The position numbers were made by a program, and so were the translations under genes. From Gammaproteobacteria bacterium (GTDB lineage Bacteria; Pseudomonadota; Gammaproteobacteria; SZUA-152), in assembly GCA_013152545.1 (NCBI GenBank), contig JAADGF010000019.1, forward strand, positions 1 to 48,427: a DNA stretch of 48,427 bases, read 5' to 3'. Below are positions 24,988 to 32,848 of this stretch, in pieces. The notes under the pieces are model-generated. The model saw nothing but the letters and a program-made list of their open reading frames with translations. It did no database searches and had not been told where the DNA came from. Each line of letters opens with the position of its first letter. The stretch's first letter is position 1.

Positions 24988-26994
24988 TTATGAGGCACTG
25001 TCGTTGTTGTTTTCTATTTTATCTTTCAGAAAACCGGCTAATTTTGCCAGACTGGGATAGTCAAAGATATCTGTAATGTCGATCAAGTCCGGGTACAAAT
25101 CGTCTATCTGTTGATGTATTTCTGACAGTTCAAGAGAACTAATACCAACATCAAAAAGATTATCATGGAGTTCCAGCTTTTTGCCGGTAATGGCCTGATG
25201 CCCAATGGTTTGAAACTGTGTTTCAAGGCCTGTTAAGCGGTCAGACATAGCAATCTCATTAATTTCGCCACTGCATAGCGATTTCGCTTCTATTTCAGCC
25301 AACTCAGTTAAGACTTGCTGATACTCCCCTTGCAAATATTGCTCAGCCAGATAATGCCGTTGTATTTTTCCGCTGGTGGTTTTTGGTATTTGCTTAACGG
25401 GTATCACATGAGTCACCTCCAAACACATTCTTTCATTAATGTGTTTTTTGACGTCTGTTGCGGTAATGATAAAATCTGATAGCGCCCCCCGAAAAAGAAT
25501 AAACACTAATAATTCACTTTCTTCGGCAATATCTTGTGTTAATCCGCAAACAACAACCTTACCCAATTCTAGCTGGCCACACCGTAGCGCAATCGCTTCA
25601 ATGTCATGAGGGTAATAATTTTGACCATTAACAAAAACAATATCTTTGGTGCGCCCGGTAATCACTAGCTGTTCTTGGCAAAAAAACCCTAGATCCCCCG
25701 TATTCAACCATCCACCACCCGTAAAAGCAGTCGCATTGGCCGCATCGTCATTATAATAACCAGCAGTAACATTAGCGCCTTTTATTTGAACCTCACCAAC
25801 ATGGTTGTTTTCTAACATGTTATTGTCAAAATCCGTGATTTTGACATCACAATCAACAACCACTGGACCCTCAATCGCGAAATTCAACGCGTCAGGATGC
25901 TCATGCGGCAAGAACGTCACCTGTTGACCCACATTTACCGCATGCCGATCAACACTAACATATTCAAATTCTTTCCCGGGCTCAGGAAGCGACACAGCAA
26001 GACAAGCCTCAGCCAAACCATAAACCGTATACATCGCACTGCGCCGCAAATGATGCGCTTCCATGGTATCAAGAAACTGATGACAAAGATCAATGGAGAT
26101 CGGTTCCGCTCCATTATAAATCAGCCGTATTGATGACAAATCAAGATTGCCAAGTTTCTCCGGTGTATACGTCTTTAAAAAATGTTTAAATCCAAAGTTT
26201 GGTGAGGTTAACAAACTAACCTTATGCTCTGCGGCTTTTTTCAACCACACCAAAGGCCGACGGCTAAATAAATCCGTTGACATTAAATATTGGTTCATGT
26301 TGTACACCACCATACTAAGATGAAAACCAATTAGCCCCAAATCGTGAGTTAATGGCATCCAGCTTAAGCTGACGTCATCGGCGCTGTACCGTCCGCGCTC
26401 ACCGATGGCACCGATAGTTGCCATTAAGTTACGGTGACTGAGAATAACACCCTTTGGCTCACTGGTGGAGCCAGAGGAAAACTGGATAAATGCACGGGTG
26501 TCCGGTGTTATCTCGACGGTAGTGCCTGGATTGCTTGTATCACCAATGGTGTCAGCAATAAGGGTATTTAGTGTAACGCTGCCAACAGCAACCGGCGTAT
26601 TATTACTCTCGGCATAAGCCTTGAGCCTTTCCATGTTTTCCTGATCAGTATATAAATAAGGCTTTTTCAATTTGTTAAAAATACGAAACAACTTGGCGCG
26701 ATGTTCATCACTGATTCCCACAGCCACAGGCACAGGCACAACCCCACCCAACAAGCAGGCCCAAAACATCTCGACAAATCGCTCGTTGTTCTTAGTAAAA
26801 ATAATAAGCTCATCACCTTCGCTGATTCCCTTACGCTGCAAGGCACCAAGCAACCCCAGTGCACGACGATGCAGTTGCTGATAGGTAAGAGTAGTATCGC
26901 TATTCGTTGCTTCAATATAAGTGACACTTTTGCCACTATCGCGGTTAATCTCAAGTGCTTCAACAAGGGTGGAAAATTTTACTCTATTACTCAT
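24988..26994 (-). CDS. Fatty acyl-AMP ligase with C-terminal acyl carrier domain
   Basis: About 668 residues. The adenylation domain has TLTYQQLHRRALGLLGALQ, the P-loop-like FIQFSSGSTSEPKGVILSH, TVYGLAEACLAVSLPEPG, GWLNTGDLGF and QIPKTTSGKIQRHYLAEQYL, typical of FAAL enzymes that activate fatty acids as acyl-AMP and load a carrier protein rather than CoA. The C-terminal ~60 residues are a carrier domain: LFDVGISSLELSEI, with the likely phosphopantetheine Ser as the second serine (D of the usual DSL is S here). I start at ATG 26994; a TTG four codons earlier directly follows the P450 stop. It is co-transcribed with the P450, 12 bases apart. The product is unknown. Confidence 0.9.
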   Translation of the reverse strand: MSNRVKFSTLVEALEINRDSGKSVTYIEATNSDTTLTYQQLHRRALGLLGALQRKGISEGDELIIFTKNNERFVEMFWACLLGGVVPVPVAVGISDEHRAKLFRIFNKLKKPYLYTDQENMERLKAYAESNNTPVAVGSVTLNTLIADTIGDTSNPGTTVEITPDTRAFIQFSSGSTSEPKGVILSHRNLMATIGAIGERGRYSADDVSLSWMPLTHDLGLIGFHLSMVVYNMNQYLMSTDLFSRRPLVWLKKAAEHKVSLLTSPNFGFKHFLKTYTPEKLGNLDLSSIRLIYNGAEPISIDLCHQFLDTMEAHHLRRSAMYTVYGLAEACLAVSLPEPGKEFEYVSVDRHAVNVGQQVTFLPHEHPDALNFAIEGPVVVDCDVKITDFDNNMLENNHVGEVQIKGANVTAGYYNDDAANATAFTGGGWLNTGDLGFFCQEQLVITGRTKDIVFVNGQNYYPHDIEAIALRCGQLELGKVVVCGLTQDIAEESELLVFILFRGALSDFIITATDVKKHINERMCLEVTHVIPVKQIPKTTSGKIQRHYLAEQYLQGEYQQVLTELAEIEAKSLCSGEINEIAMSDRLTGLETQFQTIGHQAITGKKLELHDNLFDVGISSLELSEIHQQIDDLYPDLIDITDIFDYPSLAKLAGFLKDKIENNNDSAS

Positions 26995-27006
26995 ATAATC
27001 AACCAA

Positions 27007-28323
27007 TTACCGCTTCTCTATTACGACAAAAAAATCATTTTTACTGCGTAAGTTTACAGCAGGATCAAGTGCTACGACCTGATTTGGCACAAAACGCAGA
27101 CGAAATTTTTGCATCATTAACCCCAAATGTACTTGCATTTCCGTTATCCCAAAGATATCCCCGATGCAACGCCTGGCTCCCGCTGAAAAGGGAATATAGG
27201 CAAAACGGTGTCGCGTTTTGCCGGCCTCTTGTGTAAAACGCTCTGGTTTAAATAACGCCGCATCTTGCCCCCAATATTTGGTGTTACGGTGTAAATAGTA
27301 CGGAGAAATAAATATATCGGTTCCGGCCGGGACAGTATATGCGCCGACTTGATCAGTCGCCAAGGTTTTACGGCTAAAGAGCCAAACCGGCGGATAAAGA
27401 CGCAAAGTCTCTTCAATTACTTGGCGCGCATAATGTAATTTTTGAGCCTCTTCAAAGTCCGGCACATTACCCGTTAACTGTTGATCAGCTTCTTGCCGCA
27501 ACAAGGCTTCCGCTTTTGGGTTTTTCGACAATAAATACCATAACCAATTTAATGTGCAGGCACTGGTTTCATAACCAGCTACAATAATCGTCATTACCTC
27601 ATCGATAATTTCCTGGTCAGTCATTCCCAAGCCCGAATCTTTATCAATAGCGCTCATAAATGCAGCAAGAAAATCAGCGGGAAAACGGTTTTCCGCGCGC
27701 CGTTCTTTAATTAAATTCAAGACCAAGTTTGACAATGCCCGAAACTTTAGAGCAACCTGCATATCACGCGCACCATGATCCACAAGAAAAGAAAAAGGGC
27801 AGGCACCATTTTGCTGGCTCATCGAAACATAATCCCCACTAAACAGTGATTGGAGTATAATCTGAAGAGACAGGTTACTGACAGCACGACTAAGGTTAAC
27901 CGGCTCCCCGGAGTTGGCGCTTGCTTCCCATTGAGCACATAAAGCCAAGTTACAACGCACCATATTATCCGACAAATGATTAATGTGCGACTTATTGAAC
28001 GCAGGTTGAATCATACGCCGCTGTCGGCGCCAAAAAGCACCGTCGCTGACAATGATGCCATTTCCCAACAACAACTTTACTCGCTCAAAGCCCACACCTT
28101 TGTTATAATTGCTCGAATTGGTAACGAGTACGTGTTTAATATAATCCGGTTGATTAATCAAAAAACTGTCTGCCTTTCGCTTCAACCCTTTGACACAACA
28201 AATTTCACCAAACTCTTCCAATAGTAAGTTAATCCTATGAAAGTAATCGGGGGAAACTTGAATGTCAAACTTGTCAGTTGGGCCAGGCGGCAACACCTGC
28301 GCTTCGTTGGAATCGACCTGCAT
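27007..28323 (-). CDS. Cytochrome P450
   Basis: About 438 residues, soluble bacterial size. The I-helix oxygen-binding motif is VAGYETSACTLNW (A-G-x-E-T), the K-helix ExxR is EETLRLYPPVW, the PERF region is FKPERFTQEAG, and the heme-thiolate loop is FSAGARRCIGD with the axial cysteine. I choose ATG 28323 (MQVDSNEAQ), which has GAGGA 8 bases upstream; a GTG five codons earlier opens the frame. No ferredoxin or reductase adjoins it. Co-transcription with a FAAL-carrier gene suggests the substrate is a fatty acid, perhaps while tethered to the carrier; this is inference. Confidence 0.95.
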   Translation of the reverse strand: MQVDSNEAQVLPPGPTDKFDIQVSPDYFHRINLLLEEFGEICCVKGLKRKADSFLINQPDYIKHVLVTNSSNYNKGVGFERVKLLLGNGIIVSDGAFWRRQRRMIQPAFNKSHINHLSDNMVRCNLALCAQWEASANSGEPVNLSRAVSNLSLQIILQSLFSGDYVSMSQQNGACPFSFLVDHGARDMQVALKFRALSNLVLNLIKERRAENRFPADFLAAFMSAIDKDSGLGMTDQEIIDEVMTIIVAGYETSACTLNWLWYLLSKNPKAEALLRQEADQQLTGNVPDFEEAQKLHYARQVIEETLRLYPPVWLFSRKTLATDQVGAYTVPAGTDIFISPYYLHRNTKYWGQDAALFKPERFTQEAGKTRHRFAYIPFSAGARRCIGDIFGITEMQVHLGLMMQKFRLRFVPNQVVALDPAVNLRSKNDFFVVIEKR

Positions 28324-28459
28324 GGGGTGCATCCTCACAAATTATATTCAGAAACTTGCCCGCATACACTCTCCATAGCACGCTCATACCGCATCTTACA
28401 AAGAACACGATAGGAACGGTATGCACCTGGCAAATTCAAAAACCGGTCACCACTAAAAC

Positions 28460-28619
28460 TAAGTAGGTAAGCATAATTATTTTAACAAACAATCGCAGGA
28501 TATTTTATGGCTTTCAAGACGCTGCGAAGATCAGCATAGTGAGCTATGTGATCGTAGCAGCAACGCAGAAGGCCGGAAAATAGACAAGAAAATGTAAAAT
28601 AATTGTGCCCACCTACTTA
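28460..28619. mobile_element. MITE-like element, family A, copy 1
   Basis: A 160-bp element. The left terminal repeat starts TAAGTAGGTAAGCATAATTA (28460 on); the right end (28593-28619) is its imperfect inverse. The inside contains an imperfect palindrome around GAGCTATGTGATC and the core GCAACGCAGAAGGCCGGAAA then ATAGACAAGAAAATGT. A second copy, about 90% identical by eye, lies at 30532-30692. No coding capacity. Confidence 0.8.
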
Positions 28620-28794
28620 AGTACCGCAGTCGGCGTTTTAATAAAGCAGCCAGAGCAAAGTCTGGCATTAAATAACGATTCATTTTAATATCACACCCGA
28701 CACTTAGTGAGCAGACCGCGCCCGGTATTGTAATGGATGTACAGATAGCTGTCGATATTGGTAATCACCCCCGCAAGGACGGTGCTAAGCTGAA

Positions 28795-28926
28795 CTTTCA
28801 ACGGATATTTTCGATTTCCAGCAGCAAGACCAAAAGGATCCGGTGATATGATGAGATGCGACTACAGAGAATAAAGACGCAAAGATAGACAAGCTAAATG
28901 TTCACGTTATTTCTTTACAGACCCTT
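28795..28926. mobile_element. MITE-like element, family B, degenerate copy
   Basis: The right half (AAAGACGCAAAGATAGACAA at 28872 on, then ATGTTCACGTTATTTCTTTA and CAGACCCTTAG) nearly matches the right end of the element at 18115-18348. The left part is shortened and only weakly similar (GGATATTTTCGATTTCCAG). It ends about 37 bases before the DUF374 gene and may lie in its leader. Confidence 0.55.
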
Positions 28927-28962
28927 AGTGATTAATATCAAGTCTAACCTCAAGGAAATACA

Positions 28963-29655
28963 ATGCGCCAAATGACGCCGGTCAGACGTTTAAGTTATTT
29001 TTTATTAAAACCTGCCTTTAGTATTTTTTTATCGCTTTTATGGGCAAGCTGCCGGATAAAGCCCATCATTGGAGAAGAACATCTTTCCAATCTAGCGGCA
29101 ACCGATCAAGCCATAATCCCTTGTTACTGGCATCAGCGGCAAATATTCTGTATTTATTACATGTTTCAACTCATAAAAAAAGGCTTGAAGATTGGTTTTT
29201 TAATCAGCCCATCGGTAGATGGCGAAATCCCCGCTTCTTTTGCAAAAAAACGGGGTGCACATGTGGTTCGCGGCTCCCATACCCGCACAGGTGCTCGTGC
29301 CATGCGGGAATTGTTTCAGCTAATCAATCAAACAGGAATATCGCCGGTAAATACCCCAGACGGGCCATTAGGCCCAGTTTATCACTTCAAAGCTGGCACA
29401 GTAATGTTAGCACAACTAACCCAGGCGCCGATCATTCCCATTAGTTACGCCGCAGAAAAGGCATTTTATTTAAAAACCTGGGATCGATTTATGATCCCTA
29501 AACCTTTCTCTCACATCCAAATTGTTGTTGCAGCCCCCATCTATGTCGCAAAAAAACTCTCAACACAGGAATTGGAAATAAAACGCCAACAAATAGAAGA
29601 TGCTATGTTAGCCACCGACGCGAAGGCTGAACAATACTTGTCTACGCTGCCGTAA
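28963..29655 (+). CDS. DUF374 lysophospholipid acyltransferase-like protein
   Basis: A 230-residue protein of the DUF374 family within the acyltransferase superfamily. An N-terminal hydrophobic stretch is SIFLSLLWASC. IIPCYWHQRQIF provides the conserved WH, ISPSVDGEIPASFAKKRGAHVVRGS is the family core, and NTPDGPLGPVYHFKAGTVMLAQLTQAPIIPIS holds the substrate region. Members are likely peripheral or single-span inner-membrane acyltransferases acting on lipid A or phospholipid precursors. Whether it works with the nearby P450/FAAL pair is unknown; it is transcribed in the opposite direction. Confidence 0.88.
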   Translation: MRQMTPVRRLSYFLLKPAFSIFLSLLWASCRIKPIIGEEHLSNLAATDQAIIPCYWHQRQIFCIYYMFQLIKKGLKIGFLISPSVDGEIPASFAKKRGAHVVRGSHTRTGARAMRELFQLINQTGISPVNTPDGPLGPVYHFKAGTVMLAQLTQAPIIPISYAAEKAFYLKTWDRFMIPKPFSHIQIVVAAPIYVAKKLSTQELEIKRQQIEDAMLATDAKAEQYLSTLP

Positions 29656-29941
29656 AATCACCTTAGACAATCCATCCCTGGCGCTCTTAGACTTAAAATC
29701 CTAAATCATCCGTTGGACGTCATACTGCGCCCTCACCCACCCTTTGAATGCAGCGGATAAAAACACAAAATTTCAATCTAAACTAGGGGGGTGTTAACAA
29801 TCATTTGATTTAATTGTGAAATACAGATTAACGCTAGATATCGAGCAACGCCTAAACACCCTAAAAAGCATGGCGCTGCAAAATATAATGTTACGCTTGT
29901 GCGGGATGGGAGACTGACGGCCTATATTAGCAGAGTGAGAC

Positions 29942-29976
29942 AAAAAAGCGCGCCGGTAAATGACGGGAACCGGCGC
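29942..29976 (-). terminator. Rho-independent terminator
   Basis: On the minus strand a perfect 8-bp GC-rich stem, GCGCCGGT (complement of 29969-29976) with ACCGGCGC (complement of 29950-29957), has an 11-base loop and is followed within two bases by a run of six T. No annotated gene lies close upstream; the nearest on that strand, glrR, ends 800 bases away. It therefore most likely ends a separate short transcript. Confidence 0.85.
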
Positions 29977-30312
29977 ATAGTCTCCTATTCATATAAAGAA
30001 GCAAAAGTGTTGCCACAATCGCACCATACAACTATCGACACTTAACAAAAGGTCTCAACAAGGCCTTATTGCCTATTAAAAGACAATACCGTTGCTGACA
30101 ACATGAAATCAACCGTGGGGTCACTGGTTGTGGTTCAGATTATCATGCCATCAAGCGCGGTATTGTGCATACTCAATATCCCTAAACACTTAACCCGACT
30201 TTCACGGAGCCCCAATATAAAATTGAGTATCGGGCCTGGTATTTGGCACTGCAATAATGCCCTTTGCTGAACCGGCTGTCTCGATCGCTAACTGCAAATG
30301 CTTGCAAAGGCA
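29942..30312 (-). ncRNA. Putative sigma-54-dependent small RNA
   Basis: Bounded by a sigma-54 promoter (start expected near 30312) and a strong terminator ending at 29942, so about 370 bases. I find no reading frame with a ribosome-binding site in it. An internal inverted repeat, ATACTCAAT (30169-30177) with ATTGAGTAT (30222-30230), indicates structure. It lies on the same strand as glrR, whose product is a sigma-54 activator. In E. coli the GlrR target is glmY, a small RNA next to glrK; the logic fits, but the sequence is not recognisably GlmY and the position differs. The transcript itself is inferred. Confidence 0.45.
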
Positions 30313-30322
30313 ACTTAGATAA

Positions 30323-30339
30323 TGCAACCAATATGCCAG
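30323..30339 (-). promoter_or_regulatory. Sigma-54 promoter, -24/-12
   Basis: The minus strand reads CTGGCATATTGGTTGCA. GG and GC are exactly 10 bases apart, with TGGCA at -24 and TTGCA at -12, close to the TGGCAC-N5-TTGCW consensus. The downstream terminator on the same strand and the nearby sigma-54 activator gene support it. Confidence 0.65.
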
Positions 30340-30407
30340 TTTTATTTTTACATTAAATACATGAAGTTACGTGAGATTCAACAATTCAAGAAAAGGAAAC
30401 AGCGCTT

Positions 30408-30433
30408 ATAACGTCGCTTCGTAGCGACGTTAT
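30408..30433. promoter_or_regulatory. Palindrome with GTC-N10-GAC layout, candidate GlrR enhancer site
   Basis: A perfect palindrome with 11-bp arms (ATAACGTCGCT at 30408-30418, its inverse at 30423-30433) and a 4-base centre. It contains CGTC-N10-GACG, the same spacing as the TGTC-N10-GACA sites known for GlrR in enterobacteria. It lies about 100-120 bases upstream of the predicted sigma-54 start, a usual enhancer distance. An alternative is an RNA hairpin or terminator stem. Confidence 0.45.
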
Positions 30434-30531
30434 CCTGGAGAAAAAGCTAAGCTTACTGTTTTATAAGCTGTTTTTCTTGTCGCTGATACGCGACATTACC
30501 CAAATTATGCTGAAATCGTAAATTTGCCTTG

Positions 30532-30692
30532 TAAGATAGGTGAGCATAATTATTTTAACAAACAATCGCAGGATATTTATGGTCTTCAAGACGCTGCGAA
30601 GATGAGCATAATGAGCTATGTGATCGCAGCAGCAACGCAGAAGGCCGGAAAATAGACAAAAAAATGTTAAAATAATTGTGCTCACCTACTTA
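30532..30692. mobile_element. MITE-like element, family A, copy 2
   Basis: A 161-bp element with nearly perfect terminal inverted repeats: TAAGATAGGTGAGCATAATT from 30532, inverse at 30665-30692. The interior matches copy 1 at 28460-28619 with few changes. It lies between the putative sRNA promoter region and the glrR stop codon. Confidence 0.8.
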
Positions 30693-30777
30693 AATAACGT
30701 CTACTTTTGCAACCAACATGCATGTAATGCTTTGTAATTATTGTCTTTTATTTTTTTGGATAGCCGTGCGGACAAAA

Positions 30778-32142
30778 TCAATCGCCCAGGCTATTTTCCT
30801 TGAACGAATTCGGGTCGATATTATGCCGACTTAACAGTCGGTAAAACTCTGTTCTGTTTCTTTTTGCCAATTTTGCTGCCTGACTTACTTTACCCGACGT
30901 TATTTGCAATAGATGGCATAAGTAGTCACGTTCAAAGCGGGTTTTTGCCTCGGAATAAGTGGGGATATCGGGTGAAGGGTTTTTTAATGCTTTTCTGACC
31001 AAGGTCGCGGCGATCACAGGCGTTGTCGATAACGCAATTACCTGTTCAACCACATTCAGTAACTGACGCACATTGCCTGGCCACGGCGCTCCCACTAATA
31101 ACTCCATTGCATCAGCGGAAAAAGAGGTGACTTTTTTTTGGGTTTTACCGCTGATCCTACGCATAAAATGTTGCAAGAGTAGGGGAATATCTTCGCGCCT
31201 TTCACTTAAGGTAGGAATCTCAATGGACACCACGTTCAACCGATAATAAAGATCTTCGCGAAACTCATTATTTGACATAGCCAGCTCAAGATCCTTGTGT
31301 GTTGCCGAAATAACGCGAACATCTACCTTAATATTTTCTGTCGCACCGACAGGCCTTACGGTGTTGTCCTGCAAAACTCGTAACAATTTTGCTTGCAACG
31401 CCAAAGGCATGTCACCTATTTCGTCAAGAAACAAGGTCCCTCCTGCTGCCGATAAAAACAAACCATTGTGATCTTTGATTGCACCAGTAAACGAGCCTTT
31501 CCGATGACCAAACAGTTCCGACTCCAATAGTGCTTCTGGTATGGCGCTACAATTTATTGCGACAAACGGCTTATTTGCACGCGAACTGGCCCTGTGTATT
31601 GCGTTCGCAAATAGCTCTTTACCACTGCCACTGGCCCCATTTAGAAACACACTCACGTCACTTTGGGCGATGAGTTTTGCCTGCGCCAGAATATCTTCCA
31701 TAACAGGACTGCGTGTGATGATAGCACTTCGCCATGCGGCATGACCTTCGTCGCTCTCTCCGTGACGGAGCCCACCTGAGAGTTCAATTGCCTTGTTAAC
31801 ATGCTCAACCAGCGTCTTACCATCAAACGGTTTGGATAAAAAGCTAAACACTCCGCGCTTAGTGGCATCGACAGCCTCCGGGATGGTGCCATGCGCGGTT
31901 AAGATAATGACGGGGAGCGCGGGATTGCTTTCATGTATCGCGTCGAATAGCGCAAGGCCGTCCATGCCATCCATGCGTAAATCGGTCACCACAACATCAG
32001 GCCGCGCAGTTAACATACAAGCTAACGCTTTTTCTGCACTCTCCACAGCCGTTACTGCATAACCAGCCGCTTCCATACGAATCAACATAAGTTGCAACAG
32101 ACTTGGGTCATCATCAACAACCAGTACTCTAGAATTCGCCAT
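30778..32142 (-). CDS. glrR: GlrR/QseF-type sigma-54-dependent response regulator
   Basis: A 454-residue NtrC-class regulator. The receiver has Asp54 in VVTDLRMDGMDG. The AAA+ domain has Walker A GASGSGKE (169-176), the sigma-54 contact loop GSFTGA (216-221; Ser in place of Ala), and LFLDEIGDMPLALQAKLLRVLQ. A C-terminal Fis-type helix-turn-helix follows (VSQAAKLAKRNRTEFYRLLSRHNID). It activates sigma-54 promoters when phosphorylated by the kinase encoded upstream in the same operon (glrK, then the yfhG-like gene, then this gene). In E. coli GlrR controls the small RNA glmY and rpoE. A sigma-54 promoter lies downstream in this window. Confidence 0.93.
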   Translation of the reverse strand: MANSRVLVVDDDPSLLQLMLIRMEAAGYAVTAVESAEKALACMLTARPDVVVTDLRMDGMDGLALFDAIHESNPALPVIILTAHGTIPEAVDATKRGVFSFLSKPFDGKTLVEHVNKAIELSGGLRHGESDEGHAAWRSAIITRSPVMEDILAQAKLIAQSDVSVFLNGASGSGKELFANAIHRASSRANKPFVAINCSAIPEALLESELFGHRKGSFTGAIKDHNGLFLSAAGGTLFLDEIGDMPLALQAKLLRVLQDNTVRPVGATENIKVDVRVISATHKDLELAMSNNEFREDLYYRLNVVSIEIPTLSERREDIPLLLQHFMRRISGKTQKKVTSFSADAMELLVGAPWPGNVRQLLNVVEQVIALSTTPVIAATLVRKALKNPSPDIPTYSEAKTRFERDYLCHLLQITSGKVSQAAKLAKRNRTEFYRLLSRHNIDPNSFKENSLGD

Positions 32143-32178
32143 ACATTACCCATTACCTAACCAAAAACCAAGTATACG

Positions 32179-32203
32179 CCTAGGGAGGCTGCCCGAGAAT
32201 AGC
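32179..32203 (+). repeat. Copy of the dispersed CTAGG...GAATAGC repeat
   Basis: Reads CCTAGGGAGG then CTGCCCGAGAATAGC, in the roughly 100-base gap between glrR and the yfhG-like gene, so it lies inside the operon transcript. Confidence 0.65.
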
Positions 32204-32245
32204 AATGATCATATAGATCTGATTGAATCAGTATTTAATACACTA

Positions 32246-32848
32246 CTAGCCTTGTCGTTGACTCAAACTCTCCTCAATGGACTTTAATGCTTCAAGTTGC
32301 GCCTGTATTTTTTTACGCAAGGCTGTTTCTTTCTCAAGCTTTTCCAATAACGCGCTATACCGCTGAGCCGCTAGCTCCTGCCGCTCGATCATTTTCCTTA
32401 AAAACCCAGCATATTCCTGCAACGCTGGCGTTGTTATACCTGGGGAATCATTAATACCTGCAAGCAACTGATCTGCTTGATTTCGATCATGAAAACCAGT
32501 GTCAGGAATCATTAACAACATTGCCCTCTTTAATGTGCTGCGTTCATTTGGACGAATAAAATAAGCATCATTGACACGCTTCAATTCCGCTGCCAATTGT
32601 TCCTTCTTCTGGCGCAATCCGTTGACAAAACGCCAGTAACGCATCATAGCCAACAAAGAGTCATTTGCGGACACTAACGGCGCTTCTATGGATGCTGCGC
32701 TGTTTTTTTGACTGGCGCTAATTTGATTAGGTGAATTCTGTAAACGATTGTCAGGATTTACTGCAAAAAGCTCACATCCAACTAACAATATACAAACAAT
32801 TATGCCGTTTACGCTATTAAAATACCTGTAACCGGTCCTCGTCAACAA
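32246..32848 (-). CDS. YfhG/QseG-like outer-membrane lipoprotein
   Basis: About 200 residues between kinase and regulator genes, as in glrK-yfhG-glrR operons. The lipobox is ILLVGC, followed by a helical region with coiled-coil character (LAAQRYSALLEKLEKETALRK). Sequence conservation with E. coli QseG is low by eye; the identification rests mainly on position and the lipobox. The frame opens with GTG at 32863, but a TTG at 32848 has GAGGAG 7 bases upstream and is preferred. It overlaps the glrK end. In E. coli QseG modulates the kinase. Confidence 0.8.
   Translation of the reverse strand: MLTRTGYRYFNSVNGIIVCILLVGCELFAVNPDNRLQNSPNQISASQKNSAASIEAPLVSANDSLLAMMRYWRFVNGLRQKKEQLAAELKRVNDAYFIRPNERSTLKRAMLLMIPDTGFHDRNQADQLLAGINDSPGITTPALQEYAGFLRKMIERQELAAQRYSALLEKLEKETALRKKIQAQLEALKSIEESLSQRQG

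Larger units (their letters stand above)
28324..28962. other. Intergenic region with two MITE-like elements
   Basis: These 639 bases separate the divergent P450 and acyltransferase genes. A complete family A element (28460-28619) and a partial family B element (about 28795-28926) occupy nearly half of it. No gene is visible. Native promoters for both neighbours must lie around or inside these elements. Confidence 0.6.
29656..30777. other. 1.1-kb intergenic region with putative sigma-54 sRNA gene and a MITE
   Basis: No credible protein gene is present. It holds a TTGGAC repeat motif (29693-29719), a minus-strand rho-independent terminator (29942-29976), a minus-strand sigma-54 promoter (30323-30339), a 26-bp palindrome (30408-30433), an AGCTTA/TAAGCT hairpin followed by GTTTTT on the plus strand (30450-30475), and MITE family A copy 2. 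The parts are listed separately. Confidence 0.7.

Noticed and set aside
30246-30271. Plus-strand TTGGCACTGCAATAATGCC as a sigma-54 promoter
   Set aside because: The GG to GC distance is 12 bases instead of 10.
30461-30685. 74-residue minus-strand ORF MSTIILTFFCLFSG...
   Set aside because: It lies almost wholly inside MITE family A copy 2; the matching frame in copy 1 is not maintained and there is no ribosome-binding site.
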